Below, piece after piece: positions 16,418 to 25,246 of a stretch of 64,000 nucleotides of DNA (position 1 is its first letter; every line of letters starts with the position of its first letter). Location of the stretch: positions 186,001-250,000 of the forward strand of contig CACYQI010000002.1 of the NCBI GenBank assembly GCA_902776455.1, in the 5' to 3' direction. The translations under genes and the position numbers were made by a program. Origin of the DNA: an uncultured Bacteroidales bacterium. Lineage in GTDB: Bacteria > Bacteroidota > Bacteroidia > Bacteroidales > Bacteroidaceae. The notes below the pieces were generated by a model, which was not told the origin of the DNA, ran no database searches, and saw only the letters and a program-made list of their open reading frames with translations.

Positions 16418-17995
16418 ATGAAGAAACTCCTTTTAGGTGATGAGGCGATTGCCCTTGGAGCCATCAATGCCGGACTCAGCGGCGTGTATGCTTACCCGGG
16501 GACGCCAAGCACCGAAATCACAGAATACATTCAGGGCCACCCTCTTGCTAAGGAGCGTGGCATACACTCCCGCTGGTGTACCAACGAGAAGACGGCTATG
16601 GAGGCAGCCCTCGGCATGTCGTATGCCGGCAAGCGGGCTTTGGTCTGCATGAAACACGTCGGCATGAACGTCTGTGCCGATGCTTTCGTCAACAGCGCCA
16701 TTACAGGTGTGAAAGGCGGACTCATCGTCCTTGCTGCCGACGACCCTTCGATGCACTCCTCGCAGAACGAGCAGGACTCGCGCTTCTACGCCAAGTTCGC
16801 ACTCGTGCCCTGCCTTGAGCCTTCCAATCAGCAGGAAGCCTACGACATGATGGCCTACGGCTTCGACCTCTCGGAACGGCTGGGCGAACCCATCGTGCTG
16901 CGTGTTGTGACACGTCTTGCCCACTCCCGTGCTGCCGTGGAAGTGACGGAACCAATGGCCGAGAAACTCCTTTCGCCTTCCACCGACCAGTGGGTACTCC
17001 TGCCAGGCATAGCAAGGAAGAAGTACGTGAAGCTCCTCGAGAAGCAGGATGCCATGCGGCAGGCTTCGGAGCAGAGCATATATAATAAGGTAGAAGCTTC
17101 TGCATCCAAGACGGGCATCCTGGCTTGCGGCATCGCCTACAACTATGTGAAGGAAGCCGTAGGCAATGATGCCAACCTCGTCAAGGTGTCGCAATATCCT
17201 CTGCCCGACGAGAAGATAAAGGCCTTGGCTGCAAAGTGCGACGAACTTCTCGTCATCGAGGACGGCCAGCCCGTAGTGGAGGAACTCGTTAAGGGCTTGC
17301 TTGGTGCCGGCTATCCCGTCAAGGGACGTTTGACAGGCGACCTTCCCCGTACTGGCGAACTCACGCCCGACTGTGTGGCAAAAGCGTTGGGCAAGGCCAC
17401 GGGAGCCGTGTTTGCTCCCGCCAAGAACATGGCCGCACGTCCTCCCCAGCTCTGTCAGGGCTGCGGACACAGAGACGTCTATGCCGCCTTGAACCAAGTG
17501 CTGGCCGATTATCCCGAGCATCGCGTCTTCGGCGACATCGGTTGCTACACGCTTGGTGCCCTGCCTCCCTTCCAGAGTCTCTCGTCTTGTGTCGATATGG
17601 GCGCCAGCATTACGATGGCCAAGGGTGCTGCCGATGCAGGTCTCTTCCCTGCCGTCGCCATCATCGGCGACTCGACCTTCACCCATAGCGGCATGACGGG
17701 GTTGCTGGATGCTGTTAACGACAAGGCAAACATCACCGTCATCATCTCCGACAACCTCACAACCGGCATGACCGGCGGACAAGACTCTGCCGGCACAAAC
17801 AAGTTCGAGGCCATCTGCCTCGGCCTTGGCGTAGAGCCGGAGCACGTACGCGTCGTAGTTCCCCTGCCCAAGAACATGCCCGAGATAACCCGCGTCATCA
17901 AGGAAGAAATCGAGTACAACGGTGTCTCCGTCATCATTCCGAGAAGGGAATGCATCCAAACCTTTGCAAGACATGCAAGAGCCAAAAAGCACTAA
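16418..17995 (+). CDS. iorA: Indolepyruvate:ferredoxin oxidoreductase, alpha subunit (TPP-binding)
   Basis: A 525-residue subunit that, with IorB, oxidatively decarboxylates aryl-2-oxoacids (indolepyruvate, phenylpyruvate) to aryl-acetyl-CoA with ferredoxin. The N-terminal pyrimidine domain (YAYPGTPSTEITEY) is followed by a C-terminal TPP domain with CQGCGHRDVY, GDIGCYTLGALPPF and GDSTFTHSGMTGLLDAVNDK. The chain ends at about residue 525. The two-cluster ferredoxin-like C-terminal domain (CxxCxxC repeats) of archaeal IorA is absent, so electrons must leave by another route. iorB begins 5 bases after the stop. Confidence 0.92.
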   Translation: MKKLLLGDEAIALGAINAGLSGVYAYPGTPSTEITEYIQGHPLAKERGIHSRWCTNEKTAMEAALGMSYAGKRALVCMKHVGMNVCADAFVNSAITGVKGGLIVLAADDPSMHSSQNEQDSRFYAKFALVPCLEPSNQQEAYDMMAYGFDLSERLGEPIVLRVVTRLAHSRAAVEVTEPMAEKLLSPSTDQWVLLPGIARKKYVKLLEKQDAMRQASEQSIYNKVEASASKTGILACGIAYNYVKEAVGNDANLVKVSQYPLPDEKIKALAAKCDELLVIEDGQPVVEELVKGLLGAGYPVKGRLTGDLPRTGELTPDCVAKALGKATGAVFAPAKNMAARPPQLCQGCGHRDVYAALNQVLADYPEHRVFGDIGCYTLGALPPFQSLSSCVDMGASITMAKGAADAGLFPAVAIIGDSTFTHSGMTGLLDAVNDKANITVIISDNLTTGMTGGQDSAGTNKFEAICLGLGVEPEHVRVVVPLPKNMPEITRVIKEEIEYNGVSVIIPRRECIQTFARHARAKKH

Positions 17996-18000
17996 ACAGC

Positions 18001-18519
18001 ATGAAGAAAGACATTATATTATGCGGTGTGGGCGGACAAGGCATCCTCTCCATCGCGACCATGCATGGCATGAGCCAAAGAGGCGGCGACGTGCAGTCGA
18101 ACCTGCGTCTCTCTACCGAACCCATCTATAGCGACCTCATTGCCGAGGCAGGAGCCGACCTCATCATCTCTATGGAGCCGATGGAGTCGATGCGTTATTT
18201 AGCTTACCTCAGCAAGGAGGGAAAGATTGTGACCAGCTCGAAGCCTTTCGTCAACATCCCCAACTATCCCGACGAGGCAGCCTTGCAGCAGGAACTCGAC
18301 ACCCTGCCCAGCATCAAGCTCGACATAGAGACCGTCAGCAAGGACTGCGGCAATCCCCGCGGAGCCAACATGGTGCTGCTCGGCATGGCGGCTCCCTATA
18401 TCGGCATCCTTTCTGTCGAGAACCTACGCGAAGCCATTGCCACCGTGTTCTCCCGTAAGGGTGAACAGGTCGTCGAAGCCAACCTCAAAGCCTTCGATGC
18501 AGGTGTGAAGAACAGTTGA
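18001..18519 (+). CDS. iorB: Indolepyruvate:ferredoxin oxidoreductase, beta subunit
   Basis: A 172-residue 2-oxoacid oxidoreductase gamma-type domain (KKDIILCGVGGQGILSIATM). The start is ATG 18001; an upstream in-frame extension would overlap iorA and adds nothing conserved. It completes the IorAB pair and is followed within 15 bases by an aminotransferase gene. Confidence 0.92.
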   Translation: MKKDIILCGVGGQGILSIATMHGMSQRGGDVQSNLRLSTEPIYSDLIAEAGADLIISMEPMESMRYLAYLSKEGKIVTSSKPFVNIPNYPDEAALQQELDTLPSIKLDIETVSKDCGNPRGANMVLLGMAAPYIGILSVENLREAIATVFSRKGEQVVEANLKAFDAGVKNS

Positions 18520-18534
18520 AGAAATAAGTTAGTT

Positions 18535-19878
18535 ATGGAACAGAAACAAGGTACGACCCCTATTCCCAGGTCTGTTGTCGATGGACTGATTGCGAAGATG
18601 GGCATTCAGGACTTTGCCAAGGCCACCATTCGCGAGGTGAAGCAAGTGGCAGCAATGGCCGAGAAGGAGAGTGGAGTAGAGTTCATCAAGATGGAAATGG
18701 GCATTCCCGGACTTCCTGCTGCCGAGGTAGGAGTCAAGGCGCAGATAAAGGCACTTCAAGACGGCATTGCCCATTCCTACCCGGACATTCAAGGATACCC
18801 TGAACTGAAGAGGCAAGCTTCGCGCTTCGTAAAGGCTTTCATCGGCGTGGATATAGCTGCCGAGGGCTGTGTGCCCGTATGTGGCTCCATGCAAGGCACT
18901 TTTGCCTCCTTCCTCACTTGTTCGCAGGCTTGCAGGGAGAAGGACACGGTGCTGTTCATCGACCCAGGCTTTCCCGTGCAGAAGATGCAGCTGCAGGTGC
19001 AGGGCGTGAAGTACGAAACCTTCGATGTCTATGACTATCGTGGCGACAAGTTGCGTGCTAAGCTCGAGAGTTACATGGCAAAGGGCAACATCTGTGCCAT
19101 CGTCTATTCCAACCCCAACAACCCTTCGTGGGTTTGTCTTACGGAGAGCGAGTTGCGGACTATCGGCGAGCTGGCAACAAAGTACGACTGCATCGTCATG
19201 GAAGACCTTGCCTACTTCGCGATGGACTTCCGCGAGGACTTGAGCGTTCCTTTCGAACCGCCCTATCAGCCAACAGTAGCTCGCTATACAGACAACTACA
19301 TGTTGCTCATCAGCGGCTCGAAGGCTTTCTCGTATGCAGGTGAGCGTATCGGCGTGGTGTGCATCAGCGACCAGCTCTTCCGTCGTCACTTCCCCGACCT
19401 CGGCGCACGTTACGAGGGTCTGCCCTTCGGCCTTGTGTTCTCTACCCGCATGCTCTATGCCTTGAGCAGCGGCACGAGCCATTCGGCACAGTATGCGCTG
19501 GCAGAGATGTTCCGTGCTGCCTGCGATGGTGAATACCGCTTCCGCGACGAAGTGAAGGTCTATGGCGAGCGTGCCCGCAAACTGAAGGACATCTTCCTGC
19601 GCCACGGGTTCCATGTCGTCTATGACCGCGATTTGGACCGCCCCGTTGCCGACGGTTTCTACTTCACCATTGGCTATAAGGACATGACGAGTGGCGAACT
19701 TGCACGCGAGTTGATGTACTATGGCGTATCGGCCATTTGCCTCGTTACGACGGGGTCGCATCAGGAAGGCTTGCGTGTATGCACTTCCTTCATCGAAGAC
19801 CATCAATATGCCCAACTTGAGGAGCGCATGCAGCTCTTCGAGGCGAACAATAGTTTAATGCTAAAGGTAAATAATTGA
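18535..19878 (+). CDS. Class I/II PLP-dependent aminotransferase
   Basis: A 447-residue fold-type I aminotransferase. NPNNPSWVC, the MEDLAYFAMD segment and ISGSKAFSYAGERIGV with PLP lysine 263 are the usual landmarks. In this position it most likely converts aromatic amino acids to the 2-oxoacids used by IorAB, or the reverse. The substrate is inferred from context only. Confidence 0.85.
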   Translation: MEQKQGTTPIPRSVVDGLIAKMGIQDFAKATIREVKQVAAMAEKESGVEFIKMEMGIPGLPAAEVGVKAQIKALQDGIAHSYPDIQGYPELKRQASRFVKAFIGVDIAAEGCVPVCGSMQGTFASFLTCSQACREKDTVLFIDPGFPVQKMQLQVQGVKYETFDVYDYRGDKLRAKLESYMAKGNICAIVYSNPNNPSWVCLTESELRTIGELATKYDCIVMEDLAYFAMDFREDLSVPFEPPYQPTVARYTDNYMLLISGSKAFSYAGERIGVVCISDQLFRRHFPDLGARYEGLPFGLVFSTRMLYALSSGTSHSAQYALAEMFRAACDGEYRFRDEVKVYGERARKLKDIFLRHGFHVVYDRDLDRPVADGFYFTIGYKDMTSGELARELMYYGVSAICLVTTGSHQEGLRVCTSFIEDHQYAQLEERMQLFEANNSLMLKVNN

Positions 19879-19960
19879 AGTTCCGCAAGCTCTGCTTGTA
19901 CAGCAGATAAAAGAAGATGAAACACGGTATAGGTTATGACGTCGCTTGGATTATCATTTT

Positions 19961-20046
19961 TTCTCACACGTGAGAAATCAATTTATCACCTGTGAGAAAA
20001 CGATTTATCACCAGTGAGAAATCAATTTATCACGTGTGAGAAAAAA
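19961..20046. repeat. 22-bp tandem array with CACnnGTG palindromes, 4 copies
   Basis: Units start at 19965, 19987, 20009 and 20031, with consensus CACnnGTGAGAAATCAATTTAT. The two middle bases differ in each copy while the rest is conserved. The array ends about 60 bases before the first phenylacetate-CoA ligase gene. It could be an operator cluster, a leader hairpin series or a plain repeat. Confidence 0.75.
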
Positions 20047-20107
20047 GAGACCTCCTTTCTGTCACAGCAAGCGGAACTAAAATAAAGATTAAATAATAAG
20101 TGAACTT

Positions 20108-21415
20108 ATGATTTGGAATCCGAACAAAGAGTGCATGAGCCGCGACGAGATGAGTGCTCTGCAAGGTAAGCGTCTCCATAAGATAGTGGAGTACGTCTAT
20201 CACAACGTGCCCTTCTATCGTAACAAGTTGCAGGAGATGGACATTCGCCCCGATGACATTCAGACCATCGAGGACATCAAGAAACTGCCCTTCACGACCA
20301 AGAAGGATTTGCGCGACAACTATCCTTTCGGCCTTCAGGCTGCCCCGCAGAGCGAGATTATCCGTGTGCATGCCAGCAGCGGAACGACGGGCAATCCCAC
20401 CATCGTCGGCTATACCCGCAAGGATATTGGCGTGTGGAGCGAATGCATGGCCCGATGCCTGACAGCCTATGGCATCACTCGCGACGACACCTTCTCTGTG
20501 GCCTACGGCTACGGACTGTTCACCGGCGGACTGGGTGCCCACTACGGAGTGGAGCATTTGGGTGCCAGCGTTATACCAGCCGGTACGGGCAATACGGAGA
20601 AGCATCTGAAGCTCATCCGCGACCTGGGCATTACGGGCATCGCCTGCACACCGTCCTATGCACTCTATCTTGCTGAGACCATGGACAAGCTGGGCATCAC
20701 CAAAGACCAAATCAAGCTGCGTGCCGGAGCCTTCGGCGCAGAGCCTTGGACAGAAAGCATGCGCAAGGAAATCGAGTCGCGCCTGGGGCTGAAGGGCTAC
20801 AATCTCTATGGTCTCTCTGAGATTATGGGGCCTTGCGTCAGCTACGAATGCCAGGAGCAGAACGGCTCGCACATTTGCGAAGACCATTTCTATCCCGAAA
20901 TCATCAACCCTGTCACGCTCGAGAACCTGCCCAACGGACAATCGGGCGAACTCGTCTTCACCACTCTCACTAAAGAGGGAATGCCGTTGCTGCGTTACCG
21001 TACACGCGACCTCTGTTCGCTGATGACAGGGCAATGCAACTGCGGCCGTACCAGCATCCGCATGGGCCGCATCGAAGGCCGAAGCGACGACATGCTCATC
21101 ATCCGCGGCATCAACGTGTTCCCCTCTCAAGTGGAAAGCGTCGTACTCAGCATGCCCGAGTTTGCACCTCGCTATATGCTTGTCGTGGACCGCGTCAACA
21201 ACCTCGATACCCTGCAGGTTCAAGTGGAGCTTCGCCAAGAGTTCTTCACAGCCACCTTCGATACGCCGGCCGCTATCGACGAGCTGGAGAAGAAGTTGGC
21301 TGCCAAGCTGAAGAGCGTGCTCAGCATCTCTGCCAAAGTGCAGCTCAAGGCTCCTGGCACCATCGAACGCAGCCAGGGCAAGAGCGCCCACATCATCGAC
21401 AAGCGCAACCTCTAA
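20108..21415 (+). CDS. paaK: Phenylacetate-CoA ligase
   Basis: A 435-residue adenylate-forming enzyme that activates phenylacetate and related aryl acids to CoA thioesters. ASSGTTGNPTIVGYT is the ATP loop, followed by YGLSEIMGPCVSYECQ, RYRTRDLC and GRSDDMLIIRGINVFPSQVE. Length is normal. With IorAB it forms a path between free aryl acids and aryl-2-oxoacids. The catalytic direction (amino acid breakdown or reductive carboxylation for aromatic amino acid synthesis) cannot be read from sequence. Confidence 0.93.
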   Translation: MIWNPNKECMSRDEMSALQGKRLHKIVEYVYHNVPFYRNKLQEMDIRPDDIQTIEDIKKLPFTTKKDLRDNYPFGLQAAPQSEIIRVHASSGTTGNPTIVGYTRKDIGVWSECMARCLTAYGITRDDTFSVAYGYGLFTGGLGAHYGVEHLGASVIPAGTGNTEKHLKLIRDLGITGIACTPSYALYLAETMDKLGITKDQIKLRAGAFGAEPWTESMRKEIESRLGLKGYNLYGLSEIMGPCVSYECQEQNGSHICEDHFYPEIINPVTLENLPNGQSGELVFTTLTKEGMPLLRYRTRDLCSLMTGQCNCGRTSIRMGRIEGRSDDMLIIRGINVFPSQVESVVLSMPEFAPRYMLVVDRVNNLDTLQVQVELRQEFFTATFDTPAAIDELEKKLAAKLKSVLSISAKVQLKAPGTIERSQGKSAHIIDKRNL

Positions 21416-21473
21416 CCTTTCAACCTTTTAACCTTTCAACCTTTCAACCTTTTAACCTTTACTCCTTCCAGAT
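21416..21473. repeat. AACCTTTC word array
   Basis: Direct repeats of AACCTTT(C/T) fill the spacer between paaK and the ACT gene. Confidence 0.6.
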
Positions 21474-21902
21474 ATGACAATTCATCAGTTATCCATCTTC
21501 TTGGAGAATACTGCAGGATCGTTAGTGCAGGTTCTCCGGCAACTAAAGAAAGCCAATGTGCAGCTTGTGGCCATCACTATTGCAGACACAGCCGAGTATG
21601 GCATTCTCCGTGTCGTCTGTGCTGAGCCTACACGTGCTTGCGAAGAGCTGAAGAAAGCCGGCATTGCCGTTGCCATCTCAGACGTCTTTGCCTTGAAGCT
21701 CGACAACGAGCCGGGCTGTGCTGCCGATGTCATAGAACTCTTCAGCCAGGCTGGCATCAGCATCGCATACGTTTATACTTTCCTCTACGAAGGGAAGGGC
21801 ATTCTCGTGTTCCGTACCGACAACACCGAACTGGCTCGTGAGACCATCGTAAAGAACAATCTCCCCTTTATTGACGAGGATGCGCTTGCGCAATGGAGAT
21901 AA
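21474..21902 (+). CDS. Tandem ACT-domain protein
   Basis: A 142-residue protein built of two ACT domains (about 1-66 and 70-140; HQLSIFLENTAGSLVQVLRQ and DNEPGCAADVIELFSQAGIS). ACT domains bind small ligands, often amino acids. Its position between two ligases suggests sensing of an aromatic amino acid or related metabolite. It is a paralogue of the protein at 23369-23770. Confidence 0.88.
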   Translation: MTIHQLSIFLENTAGSLVQVLRQLKKANVQLVAITIADTAEYGILRVVCAEPTRACEELKKAGIAVAISDVFALKLDNEPGCAADVIELFSQAGISIAYVYTFLYEGKGILVFRTDNTELARETIVKNNLPFIDEDALAQWR

Positions 21903-21923
21903 ATCAATACTACAAAGACTACT

Positions 21924-23240
21924 ATGGACGTTAAATCACCGTACCTTCATCCCGAGTACGAGACACTCTCTCGGGAGGAAATCAGCAAGTTGCAGACAGA
22001 ACGCCTGCAAGAGACAATAAAGAGATGTGCTGGCGTGCCCTTCTATGCACAGAAGTTCAAGGAGATGGGCATCAAGGCAGAAGACATCAAGTCGCCGGCA
22101 GACGTGCGCAAGTTGCCCTTCACGACGAAGCAGGACCTGCGCAATACCTATCCCTTCGGACTGGCTGCCGTTCCCCTGACCGACTGCGTGCGCCTGCACT
22201 CCAGCAGCGGCACAACCGGCAATCCGACCGTCATCCTGCACACGAAGAACGACCTCGAGGAGTGGGCAAACCAAGTGGCGCGCAACCTCTGGATGGTAGG
22301 CCTGCGCCCCGACGACGTGTTCCAGAACTCATCGGGCTACGGCATGTTCACCGGCGGACTGGGCTTCCAGTACGGAGCCGAAAAGTTGGGAATGCTGACA
22401 GTCCCTGCTGCTGCCGGCAACACCTTGCGCCAGATAAAGTTCATCAAGGACTTTGGCACGACTGCCCTCCATGCAGTTCCGTCCTATCTGACACGCCTCT
22501 ACGAGGTCATGCAGGAGCAGGGCGTTGACCCGCGCAAGGACACGAAACTCAAGACTTTTGCCATTGGCGCAGAGCCTCATTCCGAGGAGCAGCGGCAGAG
22601 GATAGAGAAGCTGTTCGGGGTGAAGGCCTACAACAGCTTCGGCATGTCGGAGATGTGCGGCCCTGGCGTCGGCTTCGAGTGCCAAGAACAGAACGGCCTT
22701 CACTTCTGGGAAGACTATTACATCGTGGAGATAGTCAATCCCGAAACGCTCGAACCCGTGCCCGACGGCGAGATAGGCGAGCTGGTGCTGACCACCTTGC
22801 GTCGCGAAGCAATGCCTTTAATAAGGTACCGCACGCGAGACCTCACCCGTGTGCTTGGCCGCACCTGTCCCTGCGGACGCAACCACATACGCATCGACCG
22901 CATGAAGGGCCGCAGCGACGACATGATAGTGTTGCGTGGCGTGAACATCTTCCCCATCCAGGTGGAGAAGATTCTCATGCAGTTCCCCGAACTGGCAAGC
23001 AACTACCTCATCACCCTCACCACAGACAACGAAAACGACAACATGACGGTGGAAGTGGAACTGGCAGAGATGTTTACCGACGACTACGCACGCCTGCAAG
23101 CGCTGAACAAGGACGTCACACATGCCCTGAAGGGCGAAATCCTGCTCAAGCCCATCGTGAAGCTCGTGCCCAAAGGAACGCTCCCCGTCAGCGAAGGCAA
23201 AGCCGTCCGCGTGGTTGACAAGAGAAAAGTCTATTCTTAA
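21924..23240 (+). CDS. Phenylacetate-CoA ligase, second copy
   Basis: A 438-residue paralogue of the ligase at 20108 with the same motifs: HSSSGTTGNPTVILHT, NSFGMSEMCGPGVGFECQ, RYRTRDLTRV and GRSDDMIVLRGVNIFPIQVE. It starts 21 bases after the first ACT gene. The two copies differ throughout, which suggests an old duplication with different substrates rather than a recent one. Confidence 0.92.
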   Translation: MDVKSPYLHPEYETLSREEISKLQTERLQETIKRCAGVPFYAQKFKEMGIKAEDIKSPADVRKLPFTTKQDLRNTYPFGLAAVPLTDCVRLHSSSGTTGNPTVILHTKNDLEEWANQVARNLWMVGLRPDDVFQNSSGYGMFTGGLGFQYGAEKLGMLTVPAAAGNTLRQIKFIKDFGTTALHAVPSYLTRLYEVMQEQGVDPRKDTKLKTFAIGAEPHSEEQRQRIEKLFGVKAYNSFGMSEMCGPGVGFECQEQNGLHFWEDYYIVEIVNPETLEPVPDGEIGELVLTTLRREAMPLIRYRTRDLTRVLGRTCPCGRNHIRIDRMKGRSDDMIVLRGVNIFPIQVEKILMQFPELASNYLITLTTDNENDNMTVEVELAEMFTDDYARLQALNKDVTHALKGEILLKPIVKLVPKGTLPVSEGKAVRVVDKRKVYS

Positions 23241-23361
23241 TGTACAATTTAGCAATTTACAATGTACAATTTATGTACAATGGGGATAATGTACTATTTC
23301 GCTTCCCGGTAAATAGCTAAATGGTTAAATTGTAAATAAATTGTACATTGTAAATAGTAAA
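23239..23361. repeat. Intergenic inverted repeat of TGTACAATTTA words
   Basis: TGTACAATTTAGCAATTTAC at the left end can pair with GTAAATAAATTGTACATTG at the right end, leaving a loop of about 60 bases between the second ligase and the second ACT gene. Confidence 0.6.
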
Positions 23362-23368
23362 TGACAAC

Positions 23369-23770
23369 ATGAAACAACTTTCAATTTTCATCGAAAATAA
23401 GCGCGGCACCCTGCTTGCTGTGCTCGATGCACTCAAGGAAGCTGGCATCCAGATAATAGCTTCCACCATTTCCGACACGCAGGACTTCGGCATCTACCGC
23501 ATCATCTGCGACGACCCCGAGCGTGCCTTCATCGTACTGAGAGAACAGAGCATCTCGGCCACGCTCACCGATGTCTTTGCCATCCAACTCGAGGACAAGC
23601 CGGGCGAAGCAGCCCGAGTGCTGTCCCTCTTTGCCGAGGCCGACATCAGCATCGCCTACATGTACTCCTTCCTCCTCTCCGGAAAAGGCATCCTCGTCTT
23701 CCGCACCTCCGATACAGACCGCACAAGGCAGGTTATCAAGGAGAAGAGCCTCCAGGAGTTCTGCTCCTGA
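23369..23770 (+). CDS. Tandem ACT-domain protein, second copy
   Basis: A 133-residue paralogue of the ACT protein at 21474. It begins MKQLSIFIENKRGTLLAVLD, and its second ACT domain begins LEDKPGEAARVLSLFAEADI. It closes the iorAB-aminotransferase-paaK-ACT-paaK-ACT run. The module is thus two ligase/ACT pairs in the same order. Confidence 0.88.
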   Translation: MKQLSIFIENKRGTLLAVLDALKEAGIQIIASTISDTQDFGIYRIICDDPERAFIVLREQSISATLTDVFAIQLEDKPGEAARVLSLFAEADISIAYMYSFLLSGKGILVFRTSDTDRTRQVIKEKSLQEFCS

Positions 23771-23817
23771 CATCATGGACTTGTAAACGCGAATGCTTTT
23801 ATAAGCGATTCGTGTCT

Positions 23818-23885
23818 GGGGCCTCTCCTAAATCCTCCCCTAAAGGGAGAAGCCCCTCCCATTCTCCCCCAAGGGGGAGGGGAAT
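23818..23885. repeat. GC-rich repeat arms, gene-less
   Basis: Several short arms in a row (CCTCCCCTAAAGGGAGAAG and TCTCCCCCAAGGGGGAGGGG) of the window-wide GC family. Confidence 0.65.
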
Positions 23886-24014
23886 CGTTGGCGTAGCTTT
23901 TCGTGTCTTTCGCATCTTCAGATGCTCATTATCATGGGTTCGTGTGTTTAGATTTTTTCGATGTAGAAGAATTTCTGTGCTTTCTGTGTTTTCCGTGTGA
24001 GAGAACTTTTGTTT

Positions 24015-24375
24015 TGTCAGAAGTTTTCGCATTGAGGCGCGTTCTGACGGCGTTTTTTTGCTTCTGTGGCACTTTGGTCCGGAAAGTGCGGGAAATGGGC
24101 TTATTTTGAATCGCTGCTGATAACCAAAGGGTTAGAAAGGGGCGTTTTGCAGAGGCTTGTTAAGAAAGTGTAGGGTCGGCATGACATGCCGACATACAAA
24201 ACAAAGAATGAAGGGGAAAATTGAAAGTTGAGAATTGAAATTCAACGTGGAGGAAAAGGCTACACAACGTGGAGCATCGGCTTACACAACGTGGAGCGTC
24301 GAAAAGTGTGGCGTGCGGGAGAGGGTTTTCCCTTACGGGGAGGAAGAAATTTATGTCGTGGATTTTCAGGCTCTC
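24015..24375 (-). repeat. 357-bp dispersed element, copy B
   Basis: Reverse orientation relative to copy A. From left: TGTCAGAAGTTTTCGC, GGCGTTTTTTTGCTTCTGTG, GGGAAATGGGCTTATTTTGA, a GGCATGACATGCC palindrome, then three GTGGAG cores (AACGTGGAGGAAAAGG, ACAACGTGGAGCATCGGC, ACAACGTGGAGCGTCGAA). The second core has the GCATCGGCTTA tail of the 22-bp arrays. Confidence 0.85.
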
Positions 24376-24438
24376 AACCTTTTGATCTATGACCTTTGGC
24401 GTGAGGCGTACGCCGTTCTGACGAGGGGTATGATGCCC

Positions 24439-24849
24439 TTATCTTAGCGATGCGAGGAATTCCGAAGCTGTCATTACAGGTATCTTGGATTGGGTGAAGT
24501 CCTTCCCGTTGCGTGTTATAATAATATCTGCTTTAGCTTTGACAGCTGTGTAGTACTGCATTGCATCTTCAAAGTCATTGAACCGAGATGCCAACGAATC
24601 GTCGATAGTTCGCTCATTAGCTGTAGCGACACGAGCAAGTTGTCGGAGATTGGAAAGCAGGATGCGCACTCCTTCGGTGCCATGTTTGCGCAAGAGAAAC
24701 GAGGCTGTTGTGAAGGTCATTGGCGACACAATGATTTGAACCTTCTTGTTGTATGCCATCGTGAAAAGGCGTACAGCATCGTGGCAAAACGGTTCGCGCC
24801 GGTCAAGCAAATCGACGACTATGTTTGTGTCGAGGAACAATCGCGTCAT
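24439..24849 (-). CDS. PIN-domain protein, VapC-like toxin
   Basis: A 136-residue PIN domain with LFLDTNIVVDLLDRREPF at the N-terminus, FNDFEDAMQYYTAVKAKADI and IITRNGKDF giving the acidic active site. It is probably a ribonuclease toxin. Its ATG overlaps the antitoxin stop as ATGA, so translation is coupled. Confidence 0.8.
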   Translation of the reverse strand: MTRLFLDTNIVVDLLDRREPFCHDAVRLFTMAYNKKVQIIVSPMTFTTASFLLRKHGTEGVRILLSNLRQLARVATANERTIDDSLASRFNDFEDAMQYYTAVKAKADIIITRNGKDFTQSKIPVMTASEFLASLR

Positions 24850-25091
24850 TTGTGCTTTTTATCCAGATATTGAGAATATGCTTTGCGTCCGTTTAGGTCA
24901 TGTTCTGCCACAGGTTCACCTGCGCCAAGCAGGCTGAGCACGACATCTGGGACAGTCTGTTCGGCAGATTGTCTCTTTCCGCTGGCAAAACTTATGAGGA
25001 AATTCTCAATGACTGTTTTGAGATTCAGCCCTTGACTCTGGGCGAAAACTTGTGCAGAGCGATAGACTTCGGAATTTATGGCTATTTGCAT
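24846..25091 (-). CDS. Putative antitoxin (DUF6364-like)
   Basis: An 81-residue protein (MQIAINSEVYRSAQVFAQSQ...) with a ribbon-helix-helix-like N-terminus and a charged C-terminal tail, overlapping the PIN toxin by 4 bases. Its own promoter is at 25111-25141. The antitoxin role rests on context; the family name is tentative. Confidence 0.7.
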   Translation of the reverse strand: MQIAINSEVYRSAQVFAQSQGLNLKTVIENFLISFASGKRQSAEQTVPDVVLSLLGAGEPVAEHDLNGRKAYSQYLDKKHK

Positions 25092-25110
25092 GACGCTTGT
25101 TATTTTTGTG

Positions 25111-25141
25111 CAAAGTTACGAACAATAATCAGAATCGGCAA
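25111..25141 (-). promoter_or_regulatory. Promoter for the second toxin-antitoxin pair
   Basis: On the minus strand TAACTTTG (25118-25111) is preceded by TTG at 25141-25139 with a spacer of about 20. It lies 20 bases before the antitoxin ATG. Confidence 0.6.
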
Positions 25142-25246
25142 GTGATTCGATGAAAACTTCATCTTTCTAATGCGATTTCGGTTTTCAAGACCCTTCCCAG
25201 CCCTCTCGGGAGGGAGTCCTTTCCTGGGGGCGTAATGAGGCGGGAG

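Noticed and set aside
16433..17992. 519-residue open frame antisense to iorA
   Set aside because: It mirrors a well-supported gene in a GC-rich codon context; its composition is typical of shadow frames.
24235..24447. 70-residue open frame before the second toxin gene
   Set aside because: Mostly inside copy B of the 357-bp repeat; no other support.
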